Shown here in pieces: positions 35,982 through 43,447 of a stretch of DNA of 51,275 bases. Positions within the stretch are counted from its first letter, which is position 1. Each line of letters starts with the position of its first letter. Below the pieces are notes generated by a model. That model worked only from the letters and a program-made list of their open reading frames with translations, was not told where the DNA came from and made no database searches. The stretch lies in the IMG/VR virus record IMGVR_UViG_3300010397_000016, positions 1 through 51,275 of that record; one strand, 5' to 3'. Source of the DNA: a virus. The position numbers and the translations under genes are program-made.

Positions 35982-36236
35982 ATGACAGACGTAACAAACA
36001 ACATTCAGGATATTGTGAAGAAGACAGCATTGCCAAAGAAATGGCGTGACCGTCTTCAACTCCACATCCAAACATTCCTTGATACTACAGGGATGAAAGC
36101 AAGCACCTTCGGCCATAAATCCATAGACAACCAACGTTTCTGGAAAAACTTTCTGGCTGGTGGTACTGTCACCGTGGACAAAGCCGATGAAATTTACAAA
36201 TTCATGGCTTCCCAGGGTTTTAACTTCAAACGATAA
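35982..36236 (+). CDS. Small repressor-like HTH protein, 84 residues
   Basis: A first rightward gene with GTGAGGAG. Two helices (residues 20-36 with LQLHIQTFLD, then TGMKASTFGHKSI) precede a recognition-like helix, a pattern like lambda-repressor-type domains found in small alphaproteobacterial proteins. Its place beside the palindromic elements makes it the leading candidate to bind them. DNA binding is inferred. Confidence 0.6.
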   Translation: MTDVTNNIQDIVKKTALPKKWRDRLQLHIQTFLDTTGMKASTFGHKSIDNQRFWKNFLAGGTVTVDKADEIYKFMASQGFNFKR

Positions 36237-36248
36237 AGGAGAGTGACT

Positions 36249-36857
36249 ATGGCTAGAGGAAAGAAAAAAGCAGCACCGCTGGATAACACCGATGAGGGGC
36301 AGGCTAAAAAGATCGCGGAGAGCAAAAAGAATTCCCGCGCCGCCGACAAGAAGAAAGCCAAGGAGGAGTTGAAACGTACCTCAAATAAGCTTCTTATGGA
36401 CATGGCAGCAAAGCTTCCCGCCGGTCCTGGCAAGAAGTTCATCAACGATAATATCATCCTTGATGACCTCGAAGCGCAGCGCCGCAAGATCAGCCAGGCT
36501 ATCTCCGCCAAGCGTAAGGAGATGAAGTCTGATAAAATCGATCTGAAGGCCATGGACGTGGTGCGCAAGCTGCGTGACATGGAACCGGAGGATCGTGCTG
36601 CCCATAAGACCACCGTGTCGCTATATGAGCAGCAGCTGGATCTTCCGTTGTCAGAAGAACAGCAGACGCTCATTAACGCCATGCGCAAGCGTCAGGATGA
36701 TACCAAGGCCAGCATCATTGCTTCCCATGGTGGCGATGCCGGCGAGGAAGTGGGTAGCGGCAATGGTAGCCGTATCCCTGAACGCAACGAAGAAGTGGGT
36801 GATGTTCCGCCAGTCGCTGCAGAAGCAGCTGCAGGCGAGAACGTAGTGCGCCACTAA
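36249..36857 (+). CDS. GapR/DUF2312-like coiled-coil protein
   Basis: A 202-residue protein; start at 36249 is set by a GGAG site. The first 60 residues are Lys/Ala-rich. Residues about 66-134 show the GapR arrangement: a long helix with LEAQRRKISQAISAKRKEM, then a DLKAMDVVRKLRDMEPEDR segment and a SLYEQQLDLPL end. GapR binds overtwisted DNA ahead of replication forks in alphaproteobacteria. The C-terminal 60 residues are disordered and acidic. A similar role on phage DNA is plausible, and it hints at an alphaproteobacterial host. Confidence 0.5.
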   Translation: MARGKKKAAPLDNTDEGQAKKIAESKKNSRAADKKKAKEELKRTSNKLLMDMAAKLPAGPGKKFINDNIILDDLEAQRRKISQAISAKRKEMKSDKIDLKAMDVVRKLRDMEPEDRAAHKTTVSLYEQQLDLPLSEEQQTLINAMRKRQDDTKASIIASHGGDAGEEVGSGNGSRIPERNEEVGDVPPVAAEAAAGENVVRH

Positions 36858-36871
36858 AGCAGGGGATGACT

Positions 36872-37372
36872 ATGTCGCGCGCTCTTACCATCATCGGTCT
36901 GGATATAGGAACACGCACCGGCTGGGCAATCAGCCAGGGCGATAAGATTATCTCCAGCGGAGTGCGCGACTTTTCCCTGAAAGCGAATGAGCATAAAGGC
37001 AAGCGCGGAATTCGCTTTTATAACTTCCTGATGACGCTGCCGCACCCGGACGTCATCTTCTATGAAAAGGTGCAGTTCTCCATGAATAAATACAGCAGTG
37101 AAGGCGGTGAGCTCTATAAAGGCCTCCTGATGCTGGTGAATATGTTTGCTGCCGGCTTTGATGTGAATACCATCGGCGTGCATCCTTCCACACTCAAGAA
37201 GCAATTCACGGGCAATGGCCGGGCAGAAAAGCTGGAGATGTGCAACACTGCCCGCAAATACGGCTGGCAAGGCGGCGCTGAAGGCACGGACCTGCTTAAT
37301 GATGAAGCGGACGCCGGTGCGGTCATCATCACTCAGGCGCGTGAATTATACGGCTTAGACGTCACCTGGTAA
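36872..37372 (+). CDS. RuvC-like Holliday-junction resolvase
   Basis: A 166-residue RNase H-fold nuclease. The four acidic active-site positions are clear: Asp11 (GLDIGTRTGWA), Glu65 (FYEKVQ), and the Asp144/Asp147 pair in LNDEADAGAV. The ATG at 36872 with AGGGG is preferred over one six bases upstream. It probably resolves branched DNA from recombination before packaging. Confidence 0.9.
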   Translation: MSRALTIIGLDIGTRTGWAISQGDKIISSGVRDFSLKANEHKGKRGIRFYNFLMTLPHPDVIFYEKVQFSMNKYSSEGGELYKGLLMLVNMFAAGFDVNTIGVHPSTLKKQFTGNGRAEKLEMCNTARKYGWQGGAEGTDLLNDEADAGAVIITQARELYGLDVTW

Positions 37373-37624
37373 TTTCATTGTATAAATATCACATAAAGTC
37401 GCAGCGGTTCATGTAATGAATTCGTGCTCTTTTGATTTTTCTATATAAAATATTCATCAGAAAATAATTTGCCCAAAGCAAAATCCTTTGTATGCTTTCC
37501 TTCTAACCACTTTTGAAGGAAGTGACTATAATGAAAAAATCCCACAATAAATTCTAAATTATGGCCCGGCGGTATGCTTGGCCTTCAAACTCGCATGCCG
37601 TCGTGGTCTCCAATGGGATGGACT
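37373..37624. other. AT-rich gap before the replication initiator
   Basis: No convincing gene lies here. It contains AT-rich runs, an inverted repeat TTCCTTC (37497-37503) with GAAGGAA (37515-37521), and a minimal frame of seven codons near 37531. Being next to the initiator gene, it could hold a replication origin or a promoter; no iterons are visible. Confidence 0.35.
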
Positions 37625-38452
37625 ATGTCAGGTTATTTTTCTCTCTCCAGAACCCTATTAAATGATCCTTTATGGCTGACTTCTGTATTCAGCCCAGCCC
37701 AAGCATTTATCGATCTCGTAGGGCTTGCGCAATGGAAAGATAGTTATATCAGAATTGCTGGCCAGAAAGTGGAAATAAAGAGGGGACAATGCGGGTGGTC
37801 AGAGGTGAATTTAGCACAGAGATGGAAGTGGAGCAGAGGGAAAGTTCGGCGCTTTCTTGACGAGATTTCGTCTACTGGAAAGATAATACAACAGACGAAC
37901 ACAAGAACTTCTATAATAACTATATGTAATTATGATAATTATTGCCATTCAGGAAATGATGATGATTTGGAAATGGTACATCAAACAGAACAACAGACGG
38001 TACATCAAACAGAACAACAGACGGTACACATAAGAAGAAAGGAAAATAAAGAAAATAAAGAAAAGAATACTAACCCTACCCTTTTTGGCGATGCACCGCC
38101 GGAGGTGGTGAAGCAGGATGTTGATTATTTTCCTCAAGCATGGGATTTATGGCCGAAGAAGGAAGGCAAGAAAGAGGCGCAGAAAGCATGGAAAACAGCC
38201 ATTACCAAGGAAAAACCAGAAGCAATTATCGCTGCACTCCAGCGCTACCGGGAGGCCTACGATGAGGATCGCCGGGACGAGAAACAGAAATACCAATACA
38301 CACCGCGGTTTTCCACGTGGTTGAACGGGGAAAGATGGAATGATTTACCCCCTCCGGATGACGATGATGACCGCCCAGACATGGATTTCACCGGCATGGA
38401 CAAAACCGAAAAGGCAGAAGCCATTCTCCGGCTGGCAGGGATAGGGTACTAA
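37625..38452 (+). CDS. Replication initiator, lambda O/DnaD-like
   Basis: A 275-residue protein. The N-terminal domain (residues 1-105) matches phage replisome organisers: FSLSRTLLNDPLW, then a winged-helix section with SEVNLAQRWKWSRGKVRRFL. A linker carries two tandem VHQTEQQT octapeptides and Lys/Glu/Asn runs. The C-terminal domain (190-245) is DnaD/primosomal-like. It should recruit the helicase encoded two genes downstream. The start could also be an in-frame ATG 51 bases upstream. Confidence 0.82.
   Translation: MSGYFSLSRTLLNDPLWLTSVFSPAQAFIDLVGLAQWKDSYIRIAGQKVEIKRGQCGWSEVNLAQRWKWSRGKVRRFLDEISSTGKIIQQTNTRTSIITICNYDNYCHSGNDDDLEMVHQTEQQTVHQTEQQTVHIRRKENKENKEKNTNPTLFGDAPPEVVKQDVDYFPQAWDLWPKKEGKKEAQKAWKTAITKEKPEAIIAALQRYREAYDEDRRDEKQKYQYTPRFSTWLNGERWNDLPPPDDDDDRPDMDFTGMDKTEKAEAILRLAGIGY
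37976..38023 (+). repeat. Tandem 24-base repeat in the initiator linker
   Basis: Two perfect copies of a 24-base unit plus five bases of a third encode VHQTEQQT twice. Such linker repeats vary in number by slippage. They might double as binding sites, as iterons in lambda O do. Confidence 0.9.
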
Positions 38453-38454
38453 CC

Positions 38455-38766
38455 ATGTCAGAACTCACCGAAAAACTTCACCACCTTGGCATACGACTGA
38501 AAAACTACGGGGTGGGTGAACACACCACCACCTGCCCAAAATGTTCCCACCTACGCCGAAAAAAGCGCGTGCCGTGCCTATCCGTGAAGATCGAGCCAAA
38601 CCTGATTTTATATTTTTGCCATCACTGTGGTGACCATGGAGGACTGAATGAGCGAGGAACGACGACTAACACCACTTACCGACCATCAAGCGGAACTGCT
38701 GGAAGCGCGCGGCATAAACAGGGAAACAGCCGTAAATCTTGGCTGGCAAAGCTGCGAGGGGCGTAA
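38455..38766 (+). CDS. Primase zinc-binding domain ORF
   Basis: A 103-residue frame whose first 63 residues form the four-Cys zinc ribbon of T7 gp4-type primases (CPKC at 27-30, CHHCG near 59). The last 40 residues read over the start of the primase-helicase in another frame and look like non-native sequence. It may act as a separate zinc subunit, or be joined to the primase by a frameshift. Confidence 0.7.
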   Translation: MSELTEKLHHLGIRLKNYGVGEHTTTCPKCSHLRRKKRVPCLSVKIEPNLILYFCHHCGDHGGLNERGTTTNTTYRPSSGTAGSARHKQGNSRKSWLAKLRGA

Positions 38767-40249
38767 GGACTGGATTGCCATACCGTTCATCAAAAACGGC
38801 GTGGTGGTCAACCGGAAGTACCGCACTCTTGCCGGCGAAAAGAAATTCAGCCAGGACAAGGGCGGAGAGCAGTGCCTGTACAACGTGGATATCCTCAAGT
38901 GGCCGGAGAAAATGAAACCAGAGGATCGTCGCGCGCAGCAGGTGATCATCGTTGAGGGGGAGATGGATTGCGCCATTGCCATCCAGTGTGGCTACATGGC
39001 AGTATCGGTACCGTCGGGTGCCAATGAGAAACCGGTGGAGGCGGAAGACAGCGCCAAGTTTGAATTCCTGAAGGATTTCCCCCGCCTGTGCATCGCCGTG
39101 CTGGCGGTGGATGACGACATTGCCGGCCACACGCTACGGCAGGATTTGGCATTACGGCTTGGCTGGCACCGCTGCAAGTGGGTGAAATATCCCAAGGGCT
39201 GCAAAGACCTCAATGACGTCTTCCGCAAATACGGGCAAAAGGGTGTCGACAAGGTCCTGAAGGAAAAAACCAACTTCATGAACCAAGGCGGCTTGTTCAA
39301 GCTGGATGAATTGGCAGATGAGCCATTCGTGGAGGGTATCGATCCTCAGATTGAAAGCATCTCCGATCTGTGGACCGTCAGGCGCGGTGACCTGGTGGTG
39401 GTGACCGGCATACCGAACATGGGCAAGAGCACGCTTGTGAACGCTGTATCGGCCAATATCGCCAATGTTTACGCATGGAACGTGGCTATCGCCAGTTTCG
39501 AGACACACCCGCGCCGCGGCCTGCTGAAGTTCCTGCGCACCTACTTCCTCGAAAAACCACCGGTGAGCAAGGAAGGCTTCGCCCTATGGACGCCGGAAGA
39601 GATTGCCGAAGCGGATGAATGGATAAATCGCCGGTTTTACTTCATCGTGCCGGATGTCATGTCGGATGAGATGACAAGCCTCGGCTGGCTTATCGAGCGC
39701 ATCAAGGCTGCCATCACGCAGCACGGTGTGAACATGATTATCATCGATCCTTGGAATGAAATTGATCATGACCGTCCCCAAGGCATGAGCCTCACGGAAT
39801 ACGTGGGATTTGCCATTAAGGAGCTTAAACGTCTCTGCTGGCGGTACATGGTCAGCATCATCATAGTGGCACATCCTGCGAAGCTGGAGAAGAACAAGGA
39901 CGGGGATTTTGACATGCCCAGCCTTTACGATATTTCCGATAGTTCGCACTGGAAAAATAAATGCGATGTAGGCATAGTGGTACACATGCTGCACGGGGAA
40001 GATAAAACCATCGCCACCATGTTCAAAACAGAGAAAATCCGCGAGTGGGGTGTAATGGGAACCGTAGGAAAGAGGTTGTTGAAATTCAATCCTGCCACTT
40101 CCCGGTATAGCGGTTATGAAGATTTTGTGCCGCTGTTACCGCCAACGAAAAAGAAAAAAGAACCTGCCGAAAAGAAGGCGGACAGCAAGATACCTGACAA
40201 GCAGGACATGGGAACAGCGCAACTTCCGCTTGCCTATAAGGATGATTAA
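38648..40249 (+). CDS. Primase-helicase, T7 gp4/Twinkle-like
   Basis: A 533-residue protein with a TOPRIM primase core (VEGEMD at 102-107; VDDDIAG at 154-160) and a RecA-fold DnaB-type helicase (GIPNMGKST at about 254-262; IIIDPWNE near 363; VAHPAK). It opens DNA and primes the lagging strand. The ATG directly follows an in-frame TGA and lies within the zinc-ribbon ORF, so the protein itself lacks the zinc part, like T7 gp4B. No phage DNA polymerase is encoded, so host polymerase must be used. Its stop codon lies in an operator-like palindrome. Confidence 0.93.
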   Translation: MSEERRLTPLTDHQAELLEARGINRETAVNLGWQSCEGRKDWIAIPFIKNGVVVNRKYRTLAGEKKFSQDKGGEQCLYNVDILKWPEKMKPEDRRAQQVIIVEGEMDCAIAIQCGYMAVSVPSGANEKPVEAEDSAKFEFLKDFPRLCIAVLAVDDDIAGHTLRQDLALRLGWHRCKWVKYPKGCKDLNDVFRKYGQKGVDKVLKEKTNFMNQGGLFKLDELADEPFVEGIDPQIESISDLWTVRRGDLVVVTGIPNMGKSTLVNAVSANIANVYAWNVAIASFETHPRRGLLKFLRTYFLEKPPVSKEGFALWTPEEIAEADEWINRRFYFIVPDVMSDEMTSLGWLIERIKAAITQHGVNMIIIDPWNEIDHDRPQGMSLTEYVGFAIKELKRLCWRYMVSIIIVAHPAKLEKNKDGDFDMPSLYDISDSSHWKNKCDVGIVVHMLHGEDKTIATMFKTEKIREWGVMGTVGKRLLKFNPATSRYSGYEDFVPLLPPTKKKKEPAEKKADSKIPDKQDMGTAQLPLAYKDD

Positions 40250-40255
40250 AATCAT
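40242..40255. promoter_or_regulatory. Palindromic element over the helicase stop
   Basis: ATGATTAAAATCAT, identical to the copy at 35859. The element is the last codons of the helicase and precedes the Tad2-like gene, so it may control that gene apart from replication genes. Confidence 0.6.
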
Positions 40256-40337
40256 ATTTGGTAGTGACATGAAGAAAAACTTGTTTATTATGGCTTGCCT
40301 ACCCATCCTGTGGGTATTCACAGCAAAAGGAGGTTTT

Positions 40338-40925
40338 ATGTTTAAGAAAAAAGAAAACATGAGTTTCGGCCAGGCGCTTGCGCTGCTCAAAGAAGGCAAG
40401 CGTGTAGGACGTGAAGGCTGGAATGGGAAAGGCATGTTCATTGCGCTGATGCCGGCGCTGAAGCTTCCGCCTTTCAGTTCTCAGGAACCCGGCGCCAAGG
40501 TCAATGACCGTACCGCAAAATTCATCGGCAACGACACCCCGCTCGATAGCCAGCCATATTTCGCTATGCGTACCGCTACAGGTCAATGGCAACCGGGCTG
40601 GCTTGCTTCTCAGTCCGATCTGCTCAGCGAAGACTGGTTCCTTGTGGCTGATGCTGATGTGGCGGCCGCCGATGAAAAGAAAAAAGAAGACAGCGGTGAA
40701 ACAAAGCTCACTGTGATTGTTCCAGATAATGTAGCTGCCGGTTCTGAAAAAGTGCTCAAGTTCCTCGACAAGTATCCGCATACCGGTGCTCACCGTGATG
40801 CTGCAGAGGCGCGTCAGCACATGCATTTCACCGTACCTGCAGCAGACGCAGATGAGTTGGTGATCCGGCTTGGCAATATGGGCTTCCATGCGGAGTATGC
40901 CCAAAGTGAAAAACAGGCCGCGTAG
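40338..40925 (+). CDS. Tad2 (DUF2829)-family anti-Thoeris protein with extra domain
   Basis: A 195-residue protein with a perfect AAAGGAGG site. Residues 8-105 carry the Tad2/DUF2829 signature: MSFGQALALLKEGKRVGREG with WNGKGMFI, a PYFAMRTATG segment and LASQSDLLSEDW. Family members bind and hide the cyclic ADP-ribose-type signals of Thoeris defence. Usual length is about 90 residues; here residues 122-195 add a second alpha/beta domain of unknown role. An upstream in-frame ATG at 40269 would add a hydrophobic leader. A terminator follows, giving it its own short unit after a palindromic element. Confidence 0.88.
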   Translation: MFKKKENMSFGQALALLKEGKRVGREGWNGKGMFIALMPALKLPPFSSQEPGAKVNDRTAKFIGNDTPLDSQPYFAMRTATGQWQPGWLASQSDLLSEDWFLVADADVAAADEKKKEDSGETKLTVIVPDNVAAGSEKVLKFLDKYPHTGAHRDAAEARQHMHFTVPAADADELVIRLGNMGFHAEYAQSEKQAA

Positions 40926-40955
40926 TTAGGAACATCTACGCATGCGCTTGTTTTG

Positions 40956-40993
40956 CGCCGGGTAGTTACGCTCATTTCTACCCGGCGTTTTAT
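40956..40993 (+). terminator. Rho-independent terminator after the Tad2-like gene
   Basis: A 10-bp stem CGCCGGGTAG (40956-40965) with CTACCCGGCG (40978-40987), 12-base loop, then TTTATT. Confidence 0.85.
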
Positions 40994-41019
40994 TAACCCA
41001 CTACTGAGGAGGAGTGTTT

Positions 41020-41403
41020 ATGCATGAAGGGACTAAAATCAATGTGACGAAGTTGGCCAATGGCTATCTCGTCAGCACTGAAACGCCAAATGGTGGCATA
41101 ACGATGAAGCAGAGCGCCGGCTTTGACGGTATGACCAGGATATTGCGCGATGTGTTCAATGAACCGTTTCCAGAATTTAGCGATACCGATCTGACGAAGC
41201 CACCATTGCAAGTACAGCTTGAGCGCACACAAAAGGCCAATGAGTGGTTATCAGGTCAAGTTGGAACTTTATCTGATAAGGTGGCGCAGCTAAACAAACA
41301 ATTTCTTGAGGTCTATGAGGATTATGTATACCGAAAGAAAAGGAATGCATCTGCGGCGCAGTCAAAAGCAAAATCTCGCACAAAAGCAAAAGGCAAGAAA
41401 TAA
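41020..41403 (+). CDS. Unknown basic-tailed protein, 127 residues
   Basis: Starts at the ATG at 41020 after GAGGAGGAG. An N-terminal beta-rich part, a coiled-coil stretch (residues 75-105) and a very basic Lys/Ala tail suggest nucleic-acid contact. No family recognised. It follows a terminator and so needs its own promoter or read-through. Confidence 0.65.
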   Translation: MHEGTKINVTKLANGYLVSTETPNGGITMKQSAGFDGMTRILRDVFNEPFPEFSDTDLTKPPLQVQLERTQKANEWLSGQVGTLSDKVAQLNKQFLEVYEDYVYRKKRNASAAQSKAKSRTKAKGKK

Positions 41404-41444
41404 CGGAATACCGGCGCTGAAGGTTTGGCAGTAGCTGGTATAGT

Positions 41445-41542
41445 TGGGTGGTAGCTCAGCTGGTAGAGCACAGGGTCGAGGCCGGTAATGTAAGTTGCAC
41501 GGTACAGCCGTGAGGCCGATGGTTCAAGTCCATCCCACCCGA
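41445..41542 (+). tRNA. tRNA or tRNA-like gene with oversized variable region
   Basis: Acceptor strands TGGGTGG and CCACCCG pair (first pair T-G), a 4-bp D stem (GCTC with GAGC) has a normal D loop, and a T arm has GATGG/CCATC around TTCAAGT. Between them are 48 bases, too many for a class I tRNA. The best fit is an anticodon arm at 41470-41486 with one mismatch and anticodon CGA (Ser), then a 31-base variable region with a 5-bp hairpin (CACGG with CCGTG). Anticodon and decoding ability are uncertain. Confidence 0.65.
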
Positions 41543-41552
41543 TTTTAATCAT
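41539..41552. promoter_or_regulatory. Palindromic element touching the tRNA 3' end
   Basis: CCGATTTTAATCAT, 12 of 14 bases of the element, begins within the tRNA acceptor stem and lies 18 bases before the next gene. Confidence 0.5.
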
Positions 41553-41569
41553 ATACGAGGAGAAAGAAC

Positions 41570-41974
41570 ATGAACGCTAAAAAAGAAGATAATTTCGCCA
41601 CTGATAATGAGAATTCACAGGCGATTGCATTACAGAATAACATTGCAGCTAAAAGTGAGCTCGATGACGTGCCACCTGAAGTGCTAAAGAATTTGACCAA
41701 TCGGGATGATCTGGTGGCAGAAGAACGTATCAAGGCGGTGCTGCATGCTAACCCAGGATATCAGTCCGTGGATAAAATCATTCTCGGCCTATGGCACAAG
41801 TTTAAGCATAGCGAACACCGCCAGAAGATCATCTCGCGCCTCAATCGTCTTACGAAACGTCAGGAGATAAATAAAGATCAACATCATCGTAGCCATTATG
41901 GCATTTCTGTTTTAGAAGCCGCTGATAGTGGCGTGCCTGCTCCGGCGGAAGCTGAAACCGCCAAGAGTATATAA
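41570..41974 (+). CDS. Winged-helix-like protein, 134 residues
   Basis: Residues 55-100 (a VDKIILGLWHKF helix then an ISRLNRLTKRQEI helix) resemble small winged-helix domains in alphaproteobacterial and phage regulators. Ends are disordered. A GAGGAGAAAG site precedes the start. It sits directly after a palindromic element and may be a regulator. Confidence 0.55.
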   Translation: MNAKKEDNFATDNENSQAIALQNNIAAKSELDDVPPEVLKNLTNRDDLVAEERIKAVLHANPGYQSVDKIILGLWHKFKHSEHRQKIISRLNRLTKRQEINKDQHHRSHYGISVLEAADSGVPAPAEAETAKSI

Positions 41975-42119
41975 TCAGCAATAGCGTGCCCGTATAAAAA
42001 AGAAATCCCAAGGTGCATGTGGCAATAGCCCAGAATGGTTTATCGATAAAAAGAAACGATGAAATCATTATTGCCACACCACTGCACATCCCACCTATTC
42101 CACAAATTTGCTTTAACAT
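41850..42119 (-). CDS. Small membrane protein, 89 residues
   Basis: A strong AGGAGG site and start overlapping the upstream stop. Two membrane helices (about residues 8-27 and 32-53) and a polar tail. Its last 41 codons lie opposite the end of the winged-helix-like gene, a large tail-to-tail overlap. Confidence 0.6.
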   Translation of the reverse strand: MLKQICGIGGMCSGVAIMISSFLFIDKPFWAIATCTLGFLFYTGTLLLIIYSWRFQLPPEQARHYQRLLKQKCHNGYDDVDLYLSPDVS

Positions 42120-42298
42120 ATTCCGGCCCTCCTAATTGTGAAGCCAGCGTCATACGCTTCCTTGACGGTGACCTCGGTTAAAGATTTACCAAGTCGGCAC
42201 GCAATCACTCGAAAAAGCACGCTCATATCCGTAGAGGCCAGCTTCCTGTGGTCATTGTGTGATAGCCACCACACCAATGAGTTTTTATTCTTTTCCAT
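42113..42298 (-). CDS. Unknown protein, 61 residues
   Basis: A helical basic protein divergent from 42372, with the control region in between. WWLSHNDHRKLAS at the start is followed by a helix with VIACRLGKSL. Function unknown. Confidence 0.5.
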   Translation of the reverse strand: MEKNKNSLVWWLSHNDHRKLASTDMSVLFRVIACRLGKSLTEVTVKEAYDAGFTIRRAGIC

Positions 42299-42319
42299 GA
42301 AGATGCTGCCTTTACATTT

Positions 42320-42361
42320 ATGATTATAATCATATCATGCTATTAAGCGCAATTCAAGTGT
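42320..42361. promoter_or_regulatory. Second divergent control region
   Basis: A perfect palindrome ATGATTATAATCAT (42320-42333) is followed by ATTCAAGTGT (42352-42361), the same pair in the same order as near 35859. It separates divergent genes 42298 and 42372. Confidence 0.65.
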
Positions 42362-42371
42362 GGAGAGAAAA

Positions 42372-42578
42372 ATGATCCCCGATGAAGAAATGCCCCTGCC
42401 AGTTGCTGATGTGCCACAGGAAAGCAAGCAGCAGATATATCGCCGGCTGGTCATGCAGGGCGTGAATTACGGCGGAGATAATGCGTATCCAGATGCATTT
42501 CCTTACAACCAATCGGACAAAGGCGGAGCATCTTGCAGTGGTGCATGGGGGCTTCGAACTGACCGAACTATCTGGTAA
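42372..42578 (+). CDS. Unknown protein, 68 residues
   Basis: A short acidic protein with a Tyr/Pro/Asp-rich second half. A GGAGAG site precedes the ATG. Function unknown. Confidence 0.5.
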   Translation: MIPDEEMPLPVADVPQESKQQIYRRLVMQGVNYGGDNAYPDAFPYNQSDKGGASCSGAWGLRTDRTIW

Positions 42579-42599
42579 ATATTGCAAATCAGATGGATT

Positions 42600-42613
42600 T
42601 GGATTAAAATCAT
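42600..42613. promoter_or_regulatory. Palindromic element before the packaging genes
   Basis: TGGATTAAAATCAT, 12 of 14 bases, in the 66-base gap before the small terminase candidate. It could turn on the late operon. Confidence 0.55.
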
Positions 42614-42644
42614 ATCGAATAATAACTTAAATTGAGAGATCACA

Positions 42645-43058
42645 ATGCCTAAAGGTGTAAGCAATAATCCAGGTGGCCGGCCACATCATAAGCCCATAAG
42701 CGATGGTCTTCGTATGTTACTTGGCAGGTATGTTTCTGAGATGACAGAACAGACAAAATCCGCAGAAGAGAAGGGCGAGCAGGTCTTACAATTCCGCAAG
42801 AAGCCTGGACAAAGGATGACTGTGCGTGATGCATTGTGTATGGCTATCATGAATGATGCCTTGCGCGGCAAAGGAGATGCCCGCCAAATTGTTCTCGAGC
42901 GTACAGAAGGCAAAGTTGCGGTGCCTATCAAGGGCAGCGATGACCCTGATGATGCTCCTATCAAGATTGAGCAGCAGACAAGCCTGAAGGAGCTTGCGCG
43001 CGTCTGTGCCTTTATGCTGGTAGAGGGCGCGCCGGATGAAAAAGGAAAGAAGGGATGA
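42645..43058 (+). CDS. Terminase small subunit candidate
   Basis: A 137-residue protein. The N-terminal NNPGGRPH motif is shared with DUF5681-type phage proteins near packaging genes; the remainder is helical with an LEQL-like RQIVLERTEGKV segment. It lies ahead of the large terminase with three genes between. Recognition of packaging sites is the usual role; a non-packaging DNA-binding role is possible. Confidence 0.6.
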   Translation: MPKGVSNNPGGRPHHKPISDGLRMLLGRYVSEMTEQTKSAEEKGEQVLQFRKKPGQRMTVRDALCMAIMNDALRGKGDARQIVLERTEGKVAVPIKGSDDPDDAPIKIEQQTSLKELARVCAFMLVEGAPDEKGKKG

Positions 43059-43363
43059 GTGATTTTCCCTTACCACCTAGTCCACCAAAACCTTGGAGAA
43101 ATCCATTCATAAGGCATAAGCCTATAGCCGGAGAAGTCGCCGGCAATCTTCTAAAATGCAAACCGCCTCACATCCAAATCACCCAGCATGATGCGAAGAT
43201 TATCGCCAGTATGCTACGTAGTTATGCCAATATCGTAAAGGAAAGCCCGCTGAATAATTCAGAGGACGCCGGCATACGGCTGCTGCTCATAGACGAACAT
43301 AATCAGGCCGTGGAAATGCGTGGCCACTTATTGAGCAAGATAGCCGCCCTGACCTCCTCATAA
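43055..43363 (+). CDS. Unknown protein, 102 residues
   Basis: ATGA overlap with the small terminase candidate. A Pro-rich start (residues 5-18) precedes helices. No family recognised. Confidence 0.55.
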   Translation: MSDFPLPPSPPKPWRNPFIRHKPIAGEVAGNLLKCKPPHIQITQHDAKIIASMLRSYANIVKESPLNNSEDAGIRLLLIDEHNQAVEMRGHLLSKIAALTSS

Positions 43364-43372
43364 TCAAAACTG

Positions 43373-43401
43373 TTGCGATAAATCATAGAGGTGTGTATAT
43401 T
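43373..43401 (+). promoter_or_regulatory. Sigma-70-like promoter for structural genes
   Basis: TTGCGA (43373-43378) and TATATT (43396-43401) with a 17-base spacer, in the gap before the first surface-protein gene. Confidence 0.5.
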
Positions 43402-43447
43402 ACCACAATCCGAGGGGATGAATTCAATCAGTTAAGAGTTTATCCAG

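Noticed and set aside
37531-37557. A seven-codon ATG frame after GAAGGAAGTG
   Set aside because: Too short to support as a gene; a chance frame in an AT-rich gap.
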